Positions 1 through 9,170 are shown, counted from the stretch's first letter. The stretch: DNA of 64,000 bases from an uncultured Draconibacterium sp. (GCF_913060805.1 NZ_CAJXTC010000011.1:78446-142445); one strand, 5' to 3'. Translations and numbers: made by a program. Notes: generated by a model from the letters alone, not told the origin.

Positions 1-653
1 CCCAGGTCAATAACCAGTGTTACCATTCCCTGTTCGTCGCCAATCAGGCTTTCCGGAATGTGATATTCCGCGCGTCCTTCTTCGTTGGTAAGTACTTGTC
101 CGATCGGTAGCGTCCCGAAAGCTTTTTTAGCACCAATTGAAATCGGTGTTTCAGCCAGTACCACATAATTACTGTCTTTATCCTGGTACTCGGCAAATAC
201 TTCTACCTGGCGTGCTTCTTCATTTACCGAAGCCAAAATCTTAGCTTTTTTTGGCGGCTCTTCAACCAAAACCGGTTCGTTTTCCGGATTGAAGTTGCGG
301 ATGTAATTCACCAAACGCCAGCGGTCGTCTTCCGAAATGGTAGTTTCGAACTGCGGCATACCACCACGGCCGTGCGTAATTTTATAGAATAATTCGCCAT
401 CGGTGTTAGCTTGCATAATGTCGCTTGTAAAATCGGGCGGGGGAGGTACCAGCGGCAATCCGTTGTTTTTACCCGGATCTCCGTGACACGATTTACAGTC
501 GCGCAAGTATATTTCTTTTCCTTTTTTAACGTTGTCGAGATTATATTCCGATGGATTCTGAACATTCTTCTGATCGTCAGGAACCAACCACTCCTGAGCC
601 ATTCCCTGCTGTGCAAGAAAAAATAATGCTGCAAATAATAATTTGATCTTCAT
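1..653 (-). CDS. Exported c-type cytochrome, 3' end outside window
   Basis: The reading frame starts at the ATG complementary to 651-653 and is still open at base 1, so only about 217 residues are visible. It has a signal peptide (residues 1-19, cleavage after GMAQ), then a class I cytochrome c domain with heme motif CKSCH at residues 53-57 and a probable axial Met in GRGGMPQF near residue 99. After residue 120 comes an acidic/proline linker and an extra domain of unknown type. It lies 6 bp after the NrfD gene and is third in the FeS-NrfD-cytochrome operon. It probably takes electrons from the membrane module and passes them to the caa3-type oxidase encoded divergently. The function of the C-terminal domain is not recognisable from what is visible. 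Confidence 0.9.
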   Translation of the reverse strand, partial: MKIKLLFAALFFLAQQGMAQEWLVPDDQKNVQNPSEYNLDNVKKGKEIYLRDCKSCHGDPGKNNGLPLVPPPPDFTSDIMQANTDGELFYKITHGRGGMPQFETTISEDDRWRLVNYIRNFNPENEPVLVEEPPKKAKILASVNEEARQVEVFAEYQDKDSNYVVLAETPISIGAKKAFGTLPIGQVLTNEEGRAEYHIPESLIGDEQGMVTLVIDL

Positions 654-659
654 GTTCGT

Positions 660-2018
660 CTATTTTTTTGGTTCAGAGAGGATTTCTTTGTTTACACCTT
701 TTTCTTCGGCATATTCCCAAATGGTAATTACCGGGAACATTTTTGCCAGCACCGTAATAATTAGCAGTGCGGCTGCAAACGAGAAAATGGTAATCATTAT
801 CTCGATACTTGTTGGCGAGTAATGTTTAAAATGTTCAGGAACATTTTGTACCGGTAAAAACGGGTGCTCCAATGTTGGAATTACAATAATGTAACGTTTT
901 AACCACGATGCAATTAGTATGAAAACGGATATGATTGCTAACGGTAACGGTTTTCTGAAAAACTTGAAAAGCATCAGGAATATCGGTATAATCAAACCTG
1001 TCATTTGTGTCCACCAGAACATAGGGGCAAAACTTCCTACAAAAAGGTTGCGCAGGTGAATTCCTTCAGCGGTTTTCATTTTATAGGCAGGTACCCAAAA
1101 TTCGTTGATGTTGAAATAGAGGTAAACCAAACAAACAAAAACCAGCAGTTTGCCCATGTAGTCGAAATGCAGATTTTCGAAATATTCACCCAATTTGTAA
1201 CGAACACGGTAGGCATACATTAATATTACTACGGCTGCTGCTCCGGCAACAAATGCTCCGGCAACAAAGTAAGGTCCGAAAATGGTAGTATCCCAACCCG
1301 AACGCAAAGTGGCTGCAAATAACCACGATGTTACGGTGTGAATTGATAGACCTACCGGAATGATCAGAATCATAAGAACACGCATGGCGTGGTAAACCAG
1401 TTTGTATTGCTCGGCATTTCCGTTCCAGCCCAAGGCCAGTATTTTATAAACCTGCATTTTCCATTTTGGAATATCATCGCCACCCCGGTCGCGGATTAAG
1501 GCTAAATCGGGGATAAGCGGAATATAATACAGCAATACCGAAATGGTTAGGTAGGTGGTTACTACTGTTACGTCCCAGATAATTGGCGAGGCAAAACGAC
1601 CGTGTAAAAATACGTTGAGAAAACGGTCGGGGCGTCCCATGTCGTTTACAATAATAATACCTGCTAAAGCAACTCCTGCAATTGCCACCTGTTCGGCCAC
1701 ACGCGAAATTGGGTGCGACCACTTTATTTTTAATAAGTGCAACGAAGAGCTGATCAGAAAACCAATCAAACTGATTGCCACAAAAAATACAAAGTTGGCA
1801 ATGTACATTCCCCACGAAACGTAGTCGCGCATACCGGTAACACCCAGTCCGTCGCGAATTTGTATTCCCCAGCCCCAAAGTCCAACGCCGGCAAACATAA
1901 TGAGTATGAAATACCAAAAATGCGTGAGCTCGTCGCGTTTTACAATCGAGCGGGTGAGGTCGAAAGTTATCTTATCCAATAATTTCCGGGATTCTTCCGG
2001 CGATTTTGTTTTTTCCAT
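660..2018 (-). CDS. NrfD/PsrC-type integral membrane quinol oxidoreductase subunit
   Basis: This 452-residue polytopic protein has about ten hydrophobic segments, the first near residues 35-55 (WYFILIMFAGVGLWGWGIQI), typical of NrfD/PsrC/ActC/DsrP subunits. Such subunits exchange electrons between menaquinol and a partner iron-sulfur protein without binding heme. It is preceded by the 4Fe-4S gene (20-bp gap) and followed after 6 bp by the cytochrome c gene, so the three form one operon. The family is clear from length, hydrophobicity pattern and gene neighbours. The exact complex (alternative complex III-like, Qrc-like or DsrOP-like) cannot be fixed because the downstream part of the operon lies outside the window. 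Confidence 0.9.
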   Translation of the reverse strand: MEKTKSPEESRKLLDKITFDLTRSIVKRDELTHFWYFILIMFAGVGLWGWGIQIRDGLGVTGMRDYVSWGMYIANFVFFVAISLIGFLISSSLHLLKIKWSHPISRVAEQVAIAGVALAGIIIVNDMGRPDRFLNVFLHGRFASPIIWDVTVVTTYLTISVLLYYIPLIPDLALIRDRGGDDIPKWKMQVYKILALGWNGNAEQYKLVYHAMRVLMILIIPVGLSIHTVTSWLFAATLRSGWDTTIFGPYFVAGAFVAGAAAVVILMYAYRVRYKLGEYFENLHFDYMGKLLVFVCLVYLYFNINEFWVPAYKMKTAEGIHLRNLFVGSFAPMFWWTQMTGLIIPIFLMLFKFFRKPLPLAIISVFILIASWLKRYIIVIPTLEHPFLPVQNVPEHFKHYSPTSIEIMITIFSFAAALLIITVLAKMFPVITIWEYAEEKGVNKEILSEPKK

Positions 2019-2037
2019 CGTTTAAAGATTAGTCGGT

Positions 2038-2955
2038 TTATGAGTGATGATCTTCAATTTCGCCCTGAAACGGGAAAGCCCTGTCTTTTGGAGGCAGGTA
2101 ATAAACACGCGGTTTGGTACCCAACTCTGGCATTAAAGTATAAGCTGCATTGTCTCTGACTAACTTGCTAAAGCTCACCGTTTCGTGTGTAGTTCCGTTG
2201 GTAACCGCATCTTCGTTTTGGTCGCCAAACCAGTAAACTCCGTTCGGGCACGACGAAACACATGTTGGTAGTTTGTTGTCGCGCAAACGGTCGGCACTGA
2301 ACAAACATTTCGAGATGGTACCTTTTTTCTGCGGAACGTTGGCTTCTATATTATAAGTAACACCTTCGTATTTTTCGGCATCGCGAGGCTCGAACCAGTT
2401 GAAAACCCTTGCCGAATACGGACAGGCTGCAATACAGAAACGACAACCGATACAGCGCTCATTATCAATAAGAACGATACCGTCTTCGCGTTTAAACGTT
2501 GCGTTAACCGGACATACTTTTGTACATGGCGGGTTATCGCAATGCTGACACGGTTTTGGCATGTAATACGGAGCTGTGTCTTCAGCATCCTGCATTTGCA
2601 ATACATTAATATGGTGTTGCTCCGGACGCAACTGGTGGTGTTTTTGGCAACCTTTCATACACTCGCGTGCATTTCGGCATTTCGACAAGTCGATAACCAT
2701 AACAAATTTACGGCCCGGCAAGCCTTTTCTTCCCCTCTTTTGTTGCTCCGTAAGGTTCGGCATATCAGCAGGTTTAAGCTGTGCCTTGCTTACTTCAACA
2801 AGTTCTCCGCTCGATGTAAGCAGCTTAATTGTATCTCCCGAGGTGGTCTCCACCTGGTTACATGAACTTAACAGGCTGGAACCTCCAACAAGTCCGGCTG
2901 CACCAACTGACACACCCAACTTTTTCACGAAACTTCTGCGTGATTTATTTTCCAT
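2038..2955 (-). CDS. Tat-exported 4Fe-4S ferredoxin-type subunit (HybA/DsrO-like)
   Basis: This 305-residue protein has an N-terminal twin-arginine motif (SRRSFVKKLG, residues 5-14), a hydrophobic stretch and a lipobox-like LSSC ending at Cys32, so it may be a Tat-exported lipoprotein. Cysteine groups at residues 93/99/103, 136/139/144/148, 168/171/174/178 and 217/232/236 fit multiple 4Fe-4S clusters as in HybA, NrfC and DsrO. It is the first gene of the FeS-NrfD-cytochrome operon and would relay electrons between the NrfD subunit and the cytochrome on the periplasmic side. No molybdopterin catalytic subunit is visible, so this looks like an electron-transfer module, not a complete substrate oxidoreductase. 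Confidence 0.9.
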   Translation of the reverse strand: MENKSRRSFVKKLGVSVGAAGLVGGSSLLSSCNQVETTSGDTIKLLTSSGELVEVSKAQLKPADMPNLTEQQKRGRKGLPGRKFVMVIDLSKCRNARECMKGCQKHHQLRPEQHHINVLQMQDAEDTAPYYMPKPCQHCDNPPCTKVCPVNATFKREDGIVLIDNERCIGCRFCIAACPYSARVFNWFEPRDAEKYEGVTYNIEANVPQKKGTISKCLFSADRLRDNKLPTCVSSCPNGVYWFGDQNEDAVTNGTTHETVSFSKLVRDNAAYTLMPELGTKPRVYYLPPKDRAFPFQGEIEDHHS

Positions 2956-3626
2956 AAACAGACATTTTTTTTACAACTATGGCACTGAAACAAATGCTTC
3001 TTTCAGCTAAATTTAGTTTCTCAACCTTACGAATTTATAAAATAAGCGGAAAGCAGCAAACTAATCAGGCCTTCTGAATAATAAAAGACAAAATTGACTT
3101 TAAATGTTATAAGTGAGTAAGTTACAGTGTTTTTCTGTATTTGTAAAATTTTATTTTCGGTATAATAACTTGATATCTGATGAGATAGGATTTAGGGCTA
3201 AAAAAAATATTTTTTCAGGGTGAACAAATAGTTTTTCGTGTTGTTTATAAAGGATTTTTTTTGAGGGACTGAGCATGCGAAAAGCGTGACTAAAGTCACA
3301 TTTAAATGTGTTGTAAAACATATTCTAAATAGGCCCTCGCTGTTTGTCGAGTGGCATAAAGTTACAGGATTCCCTGAAAATGCAAGCTTTTAAATATTAT
3401 TTTCTCGACTAAACTTTAGCCCGAAAGAAGTGGATTGGTAAAAAAACAAAAGAAACTGATTCTTTACATAAACATTATCAGCCTTTTGTGGTTTTAAGAT
3501 ATGAAAAAGGTAAAAAGGTATTATTGTGTTTCGTTAGAAACAGGAGTTTATAAAACTTAAAAACAATAATAACGTACTACTGATTTAAAAACTAAATAAA
3601 CCTTGCCGTGTATTGATCTGGCTTCT
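2956..3626. other. Divergent intergenic region between respiratory operons
   Basis: This AT-rich stretch of about 670 bp has no convincing gene. It must carry promoters for both the FeS-NrfD-cytochrome operon (minus) and the sco-cox operon (plus). The only clear internal structure is the double palindrome at 3285-3310, annotated separately. Confidence 0.7.
3285..3310. promoter_or_regulatory. Putative CRP/FNR-family binding site with overlapping second palindrome
   Basis: CGTGA-N6-TCACA at 3285-3300 matches the CRP/FNR half-sites (TGTGA-N6-TCACA) at 9 of 10 positions. It overlaps a perfect 14-bp palindrome, CACATTTAAATGTG, at 3297-3310. The location between two respiratory operons suits an oxygen- or redox-responsive regulator. 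Regulator identity and direction of control are inference. Confidence 0.45.
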
Positions 3627-4442
3627 ATGAAAAAGACTGTAAATTATATTACAATGCTTCTAGCAGGTACCTTTCTGTTACTTGCCAATGTTTCAAATGC
3701 TCAAAGTGTAATAAATCCTGCTGCAACCGACAACGATGTTGAAATCGGGGTTGTGGAGCATCTCGATGATTATTTACCCGATAGTATTTCGCTGATAAAC
3801 GAGGCGGGCGAACAAGTTTGGTTGTCCGATCTTATTGATAAACCAACAGTTTTAAATTTTGTGTATTACCGCTGTCCGGGAATTTGCAGCCCGCTGATGG
3901 AAGCCGTGGCTGACGTGATGGACAAATCCGACCTTGTTCCCGGTGAAGATTACCAGGTGTTTACCATTAGTTTCGATCCGAGTGAAACCATCGATTTGGG
4001 AATCAGGAAAAAGAACAACTACCTGAACCTGATGAATAATCCGGCCAAAGTGGAAGAAGCAAAAACAGGTTGGCAATTTTTTGTTTCAGATAGTGCAAGT
4101 ATTGTTAATGTTACCCGTGCAACAGGTTTTAAATACAAAAAAGCCGGTAACGATTTTACTCATGCCGCTTCGTTAATTGTTGTTAGCCCCAACGAAAAAA
4201 TTACCCGTTATTTAAATGGCCTGTTCTTTTTACCGTTCGAATGGAAAATGGCCATTGTTGAAGCTTCGAAAGGCCAGTCGGGAGCAACCATGAACAAAGT
4301 ATTGCGATTTTGTTTTTCATACGATCCGCAAGGACAAACATATGTATTAAACGTAACTAAAATTAGCGGAATCATAATTATATTTTTTGGACTGGTTTTA
4401 CTGCTATTCCTGGTATTAAAGCCGAAGAAAAAAGTAAATTAA
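3627..4442 (+). CDS. SCO1/SenC/PrrC family copper chaperone for cytochrome oxidase
   Basis: This 271-residue protein inserts or reduces copper of the CuA centre. From the ATG at 3627 it has a signal peptide ending in NAQ (residue 26), a thioredoxin-like fold with the copper motif CPGIC (Cys83, Cys87) and the conserved His in DFTHAASL (His179), plus a C-terminal membrane segment (GIIIIFFGLVLLLFLVL). An in-frame TTG at 3603 would add eight residues before the signal peptide, so the ATG is preferred. It is first in the cox cluster, 10 bp before coxI. The C-terminal anchor is an addition to the usual N-terminally anchored SCO layout. Confidence 0.92.
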   Translation: MKKTVNYITMLLAGTFLLLANVSNAQSVINPAATDNDVEIGVVEHLDDYLPDSISLINEAGEQVWLSDLIDKPTVLNFVYYRCPGICSPLMEAVADVMDKSDLVPGEDYQVFTISFDPSETIDLGIRKKNNYLNLMNNPAKVEEAKTGWQFFVSDSASIVNVTRATGFKYKKAGNDFTHAASLIVVSPNEKITRYLNGLFFLPFEWKMAIVEASKGQSGATMNKVLRFCFSYDPQGQTYVLNVTKISGIIIIFFGLVLLLFLVLKPKKKVN

Positions 4443-4452
4443 ACTAAACTTT

Positions 4453-6066
4453 ATGCATACAACAGATGCTGTTAATGGAGCAAACTACTTAACCTATCAG
4501 GGAAAATACAAAGGTTTGCTCGGTTGGATATTTTCCACTGACCATAAACGTATTGGTCTTCTTTATTTGTATTCGATAGCTACCATGTTTGCAACAGGTG
4601 TTTTGTTGGGCCTCGCCATGAAATTTGAATTGTTGGCGCCCGGAAAAACAATTATGGATGCGCAAACTTACAACGCTACGTTTACCGTTCATGGTGTTAT
4701 AATGATTTTTATGGTGGTGGTGCCCGGTTTGCCCGCAGTTTTCGGAAACCTGATGTTGCCCATAATGATTGGTGCAAAAGATGTGGCTTTTCCGAAACTG
4801 AACTTGCTCTCGTGGTGGTTGTACCTTACCGGAGTAGTTTTGGTACTTTGCGCGCTGCTGTTTGGATCGGGAAGTCCCGACACCGGCTGGACATTTTACG
4901 CACCTTACAGTTTTAAAACCGGAACAAATCTGCTGCCCGCTGTATTCGGGGCATTTGTTTTAGGTTTTTCATCCATTTTAACGGGTTTGAACTTTTTGGT
5001 GACGATTCACCGCTTACGTTGCCCCGGAATGAAATGGTCGAAACTTCCGTTGTTCGTATGGACCTTGTACGGAACAGCCTGGATTCAGCTGCTGGCAACA
5101 CCGGTTGTAGGTATTACACTGGTTTTAGTAGCATTGGAAAGATTATTTGGAGTTGGTGTTTTTGATCCGGCACTGGGAGGAGATCCTGTTTTGTATCAGC
5201 ACCTGTTCTGGATTTATTCGCACCCGGCAGTTTATATTATGATTCTGCCAGCTATGGGAGCCATTTCTGAGATTATTCCAACATTTTCGCAAAAACATAT
5301 TTTTGGATATAAAGCAATTATCGCGTCAACACTGGCCATTGCATTTGTGGGTTACCTGGTTTGGGGGCACCACATGTTTACTGCCGGAATGAGCGGAACT
5401 GCACAATATTATTTTTCACTCCTCACATTTATTGTTGCCATACCAAGTGCAATAAAAGTATTTAACTGGATATCGACGATGTATAAGGGGTCGATCAATA
5501 TCCAGACGCCCTTTTACTGGGCAGTGTCATTCATTTTTGTGTTTATGGTTGGTGGTTTAAGCGGCCTTGTTTTGGGTTCGCTGGCTACCGATATTTATGT
5601 GCACGACACTGCCTTTGTTGTAGCCCATTTCCATTACATTGTTTTTGGCGGTACCGGCTTTGCCTTTTTTGCGGCAATGCACTACTGGTTCCCAAAAATA
5701 TTTGGAAGAATGTATGATAAAGCCTGGGCCAATATTGGCTGGCTGGTTTTCACTATCGGTTTTCTGGCGTTGTATTCGCCTATGTTCTATTTAGGAATGA
5801 TGGGGATGCCACGTCGTTATTACGACTACCTTGAAGAATTCCATGGAGGAAATATCCTGAGCACCATTGGCTCGTGGGTGTTGGTAACCGGTTTTGTCAT
5901 CATTGTTGTAAACCTGGTTCGTTCGGCCCGAAAAGGTGAGCCGGCAGAAGTAAATCCATGGCACAGTAGAACGCTGGAATGGACAGTTCCATCGCCTCCG
6001 CCTGTATTGAATTTCGAGAAAGAACCGGTAATCGGAGAAAAAGACGGACCTTATAACTATGAATAA
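4453..6066 (+). CDS. ctaD: Cytochrome c oxidase subunit I (A2-type heme-copper oxidase)
   Basis: This 537-residue protein is the catalytic subunit that reduces O2 at the heme-CuB site and pumps protons. Conserved residues include His80 (low-spin heme), the CuB ligands His257 and His306/307, Tyr261 of the HPAVY cross-link motif, and AHFHY with His392/394 for the two hemes. The helix VI motif is YSHPAV (255-260) in place of xGHPEV, which places it in the A2 subfamily with Rhodothermus-type caa3 oxidases. About twelve membrane segments are evident. The stop codon overlaps the start of the subunit III gene. No heme A synthase is encoded in this window, only a heme O synthase downstream. Confidence 0.97.
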   Translation: MHTTDAVNGANYLTYQGKYKGLLGWIFSTDHKRIGLLYLYSIATMFATGVLLGLAMKFELLAPGKTIMDAQTYNATFTVHGVIMIFMVVVPGLPAVFGNLMLPIMIGAKDVAFPKLNLLSWWLYLTGVVLVLCALLFGSGSPDTGWTFYAPYSFKTGTNLLPAVFGAFVLGFSSILTGLNFLVTIHRLRCPGMKWSKLPLFVWTLYGTAWIQLLATPVVGITLVLVALERLFGVGVFDPALGGDPVLYQHLFWIYSHPAVYIMILPAMGAISEIIPTFSQKHIFGYKAIIASTLAIAFVGYLVWGHHMFTAGMSGTAQYYFSLLTFIVAIPSAIKVFNWISTMYKGSINIQTPFYWAVSFIFVFMVGGLSGLVLGSLATDIYVHDTAFVVAHFHYIVFGGTGFAFFAAMHYWFPKIFGRMYDKAWANIGWLVFTIGFLALYSPMFYLGMMGMPRRYYDYLEEFHGGNILSTIGSWVLVTGFVIIVVNLVRSARKGEPAEVNPWHSRTLEWTVPSPPPVLNFEKEPVIGEKDGPYNYE

Positions 6067-6697
6067 TATGGCTGAACATCAACATGCACATGTAGAGCAC
6101 CCCGACATGTACGATCCCGAATCGTCGAAAATCGGAATGTGGCTGTTTATTTTTACAGAACTACTGTTGTTTGGCGGCCTCTTCATCGTTTATTCGGTTT
6201 ATCGATACATGAATCCCGACGCCTTTCACCTGGCAGCCGAAGAACTGAATACTTTTATTGGCGCGTTTAACACCGTTATTCTGTTGGTAAGTAGTATGAC
6301 GATTGCGATGTCGACAACCGCTTTGCAAAAAGGGCACAAAAAAGTGGCCATCGCACTGGTAGTAATTACTTTTATTATCGGTATTGGCTTTTTAGTGAAT
6401 AAGTATTTTGAGTGGGGCATAAAATTCTCGCACGGAATTTGGCCGGGATCGGAGCAAATGCTGAATGAAATGAGTCAGGGCGAGATACTTTTCTTTGGTT
6501 TGTACTTTGTAATGACCGGATTGCACGCGCTGCACATTATTGTGGGCCTCATAATTATGGGATTTGCAATCAGAGGTGTTGCCAACGGAAAAGTAAATGC
6601 TAAACGCCCGTCGTTACTCGATAACTGTGGACTGTACTGGCACCTTGTCGACCTGATCTGGATTTTCCTGTTCCCACTATTTTATCTCATCCATTAA
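6059..6697 (+). CDS. ctaE: Cytochrome c oxidase subunit III
   Basis: This 212-residue membrane protein has a His-rich N-terminus and five predicted helices, the size of the short bacterial subunit III. The conserved Glu of the COX3 family lies in FTELLLFGGLF, and ALHIIVGL is also typical. The start at 6059 overlaps the end of ctaD by 8 bp, which suggests translational coupling; an ATG at 6068 is an alternative that removes three residues. It assembles with subunit I and stabilises the oxidase. Confidence 0.95.
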   Translation: MNNMAEHQHAHVEHPDMYDPESSKIGMWLFIFTELLLFGGLFIVYSVYRYMNPDAFHLAAEELNTFIGAFNTVILLVSSMTIAMSTTALQKGHKKVAIALVVITFIIGIGFLVNKYFEWGIKFSHGIWPGSEQMLNEMSQGEILFFGLYFVMTGLHALHIIVGLIIMGFAIRGVANGKVNAKRPSLLDNCGLYWHLVDLIWIFLFPLFYLIH

Positions 6698-6707
6698 AAC
6701 TAAAACT

Positions 6708-6998
6708 ATGTCTGAAGATAAACATCAACATATCGTTCCATACCGATTATACGTCATCGTTTTGGTGGCGCTGCTGGCATTAACTTTTGCCTCGATAGGA
6801 ATAACATCAATAGAACTGGGCGAATTTACCGTTGCCGCAGCATTAATATTTGCTGTATTGAAATCGATTTTGGTGCTCACTTATTTTATGCACCTGAAAT
6901 ACGACAAACCATACATAAAACTTATGGTGGCCTTTGTGTTTGCCATTTTTGTGGTTGTAATTGTGATAACCTTTTTAGATTACCTCTATAGAGTATAA
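6708..6998 (+). CDS. Cytochrome c oxidase subunit IV (CtaF/COX4_pro family)
   Basis: This 96-residue protein has three hydrophobic segments and the typical LKSILVLTYFMHLKYD signature (roughly residues 50-65) of small prokaryotic subunit IV proteins. It sits 10 bp after subunit III and 2 bp before subunit II, so it is part of the oxidase operon. It is a structural subunit with no redox centre. Confidence 0.9.
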   Translation: MSEDKHQHIVPYRLYVIVLVALLALTFASIGITSIELGEFTVAAALIFAVLKSILVLTYFMHLKYDKPYIKLMVAFVFAIFVVVIVITFLDYLYRV

Positions 6999-7000
6999 CT

Positions 7001-7951
7001 ATGTATAGCTCAGAAATAACCAAAGCCTCAAATTTTGTTCAGGGTGTCGACACTGCATTTCTTGTCATAATGGGCATATCGTTTTTGTTCCTTATCGGGC
7101 TAACGGTGGTAATGCTTGTCTTCATTTTTAAGTACAATAAGAAAAAGAATCCGAAAGCAACCCAGATTGAAGGAAGTACCAAACTGGAGATCATTTGGAC
7201 AGTTATCCCTTTTCTTATTACCATGCTGATGTTTTACTACGGTTGGGCAGGCTGGAAACCGATGCAGCGCGCACCAAAAGATGCCATGGAAATTACCGCT
7301 TACGGACGTATGTGGAACTTTAGTTTTGAATACGAAAATGGCCGTCGCACCGACACGCTTTTCCTGCCAAAAGACCAGGCGATTAAATTAAACCTGGTAG
7401 CCATGGATGTATTGCACAGTCTGTACATTCCGGCATTTCGTGTAAAGCAGGATATGGTTCCCGGAATGAAGGATAATTTCATGTGGTTTGAGCCGCAAAG
7501 AGTGGGAACTTACGAATTGTTTTGTGCCGAATATTGCGGATTGCAGCACTCCTATATGTACACTTATGTGGAGGTGATGGAGGATTCTGCTTTTCAATCG
7601 TGGATAGCCGATACAACAAATGTTGCAGCCTCAGCAGCCGAAATTGATTCGCCGGCAGCAACGGGTAAACGCATTATGCAAAATATTGGCTGTTTTGCCT
7701 GCCATACATTAGACGGAACAAGACTGGTTGGTCCAAGTTTTAAAGGAATTTGGGGCGAAGAACAAACGGTGGAAACCGGGCGCGAAAAACGACAGGTTAC
7801 GGTTGACGAAGAATACATCAGGAGATCGATTTACGATCCGAATGCAGATATTGTTGACGGCTTTAATAAAGGATTAATGCTTTCGTACGAAGGGCAACTT
7901 TCGGATGAGGATATCGACAATATTATTGAATACCTGAAAACGGTGAAGTAG
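7001..7951 (+). CDS. ctaC: Cytochrome c oxidase subunit II with fused C-terminal cytochrome c (caa3-type)
   Basis: This 316-residue protein has two N-terminal membrane helices (about 18-44 and 63-83) and a cupredoxin domain with CuA ligands His139, Cys175, Glu177, Cys179, His183 and Met186 (motif CAEYCGLQH). It ends in a cytochrome c domain with CFACH at residues 231-235 and a probable axial Met293. The fusion defines a caa3-type oxidase that accepts electrons from a soluble or membrane cytochrome c. Subunit II lies last in the I-III-IV-II order, not first. There is no cleavable signal peptide; the first helix acts as the anchor. Confidence 0.96.
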   Translation: MYSSEITKASNFVQGVDTAFLVIMGISFLFLIGLTVVMLVFIFKYNKKKNPKATQIEGSTKLEIIWTVIPFLITMLMFYYGWAGWKPMQRAPKDAMEITAYGRMWNFSFEYENGRRTDTLFLPKDQAIKLNLVAMDVLHSLYIPAFRVKQDMVPGMKDNFMWFEPQRVGTYELFCAEYCGLQHSYMYTYVEVMEDSAFQSWIADTTNVAASAAEIDSPAATGKRIMQNIGCFACHTLDGTRLVGPSFKGIWGEEQTVETGREKRQVTVDEEYIRRSIYDPNADIVDGFNKGLMLSYEGQLSDEDIDNIIEYLKTVK

Positions 7952-8244
7952 ATTTTACAAGGCAAAAGGCAAAAGTAGAAAGGCAAAAAGAAAAAAGTAG
8001 GCATTTGACAAAGAGTCATCCTGAGCGTACTTGTCCCGATCAGAGCATCGGGAGTCGAAGGATGGACCAGGAAGAATAGTAAATAAGTGATTGAGTGAAT
8101 GAGGAGAGAAAGAAGAATGAAGATTAACGATTTAAGATTTCAGAATTAGTAGGCAATAGACAAAAAACGATAGGCAAAAAACTAATGTGTCCTATGTGCC
8201 TTATGTGGTTCAAAAATCTTTGAATTTATGTGGTTCAAATAACA
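7952..8244. repeat. Spacer of degenerate word repeats plus a GTCAT-type palindromic repeat
   Basis: After ctaC the sequence consists of short repeated words: AGGCAAAA occurs several times in 7960-8005 and again near 8170. A GTCAT-ended repeat lies at 8015-8067. The phrase CCTATGTGCC-TTATGTGGTT lies at 8191-8210 and is found in inverted orientation near 11035-11056. No gene is supported; the spacer ends at the cyoE start. Confidence 0.6.
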
Positions 8245-9105
8245 ATGAAACAGCAGCTAAAAATAATATACGAATTGGGTAAGGTGCGAATCTCGCTGCC
8301 AATAGCTTTATCGGCACTAACCGGTTATGTGCTTTTTACGCATAATGTTGATGCACAGGGTTGGTTGTTGTTGCTGGGGGTATTTTTTATGGCTTGCAGT
8401 TCGAGTGTTCTTAACCACTGGCAAGAGCGCGACGTGGATGCACAAATGCCACGTACCAAAGATCGCCCGTTACCAAGCGGAAGAATCAGCCCCAAAAATG
8501 CATTGTTGGTGGCCATTGGATTTGCAGTTCTGGGTTCAATCATTCTCCTGTTAAGCAATCCTCCTATGGCTTTGGCTTTAAGCTGGCTCACGCTTTTCTT
8601 CTACAACGGCGTTTATACGTCGCTAAAAAAAGTATCGGCCTTTGCCGTGATTCCCGGATCAATGGTGGGTGCAATTCCGCCAATGATCGGTTGGGCAGGA
8701 GCAGGTGGAAGTCTCACTTCAGAAGTTATTTTAATGGTGGCAGCTTTCTTTTTTATCGGGCAAATTCCGCATTTCTGGTTGTTGTTATTGATGTTCGGCG
8801 AGCAATACAAACTGGCAAAAATGCCCAGTCTTAACCAGCTTTTTTCCGAACTGCAAATAAAACGTGTAACCTACACCTGGATTCTTACAACGGTAGCATC
8901 GGCATTCCTGGTTATCTTTTTTGTTATCGGCAACAAACTCATCATGTTTTTGCTGATGTTTTACATCTTTTACCTGCTTTCATCCCTAACCATGGCGGTA
9001 TTTCTTCAGGACGAATTTAAAGTGCGCCCGTCCTTCTACAAACTCAACTTCCTCTACCTTTTTATGATGATCTTTTTAATTGTTGACAGTTTGGTTCATA
9101 CATAA
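8245..9105 (+). CDS. cyoE: Protoheme IX farnesyltransferase (heme O synthase)
   Basis: This 286-residue UbiA-family prenyltransferase transfers farnesyl to heme b to make heme O for the oxidase encoded just upstream. The first Asp-rich motif is NHWQERDVDAQMPRTKDRPL (residues 57-76), the usual substrate and Mg2+ site of CyoE/CtaB, and seven to nine membrane segments follow. The ATG at 8245 begins MKQQLKII; an in-frame GTG at 8230 would add five residues that match the word-repeat spacer, so it is not preferred. The gene sits about 290 bp after ctaC. Confidence 0.93.
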   Translation: MKQQLKIIYELGKVRISLPIALSALTGYVLFTHNVDAQGWLLLLGVFFMACSSSVLNHWQERDVDAQMPRTKDRPLPSGRISPKNALLVAIGFAVLGSIILLLSNPPMALALSWLTLFFYNGVYTSLKKVSAFAVIPGSMVGAIPPMIGWAGAGGSLTSEVILMVAAFFFIGQIPHFWLLLLMFGEQYKLAKMPSLNQLFSELQIKRVTYTWILTTVASAFLVIFFVIGNKLIMFLLMFYIFYLLSSLTMAVFLQDEFKVRPSFYKLNFLYLFMMIFLIVDSLVHT

Positions 9106-9170
9106 AGTAGTGTAACCCTGCTGTGCAGTTTATTTTAACTACATTTGTAAGCACATTTTAAAAGTATTGA

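Noticed and set aside
411..626. A plus-strand open frame opposite the cytochrome c gene
   Set aside because: It is a shadow of a minus-strand gene with a clear CKSCH heme motif and signal peptide.
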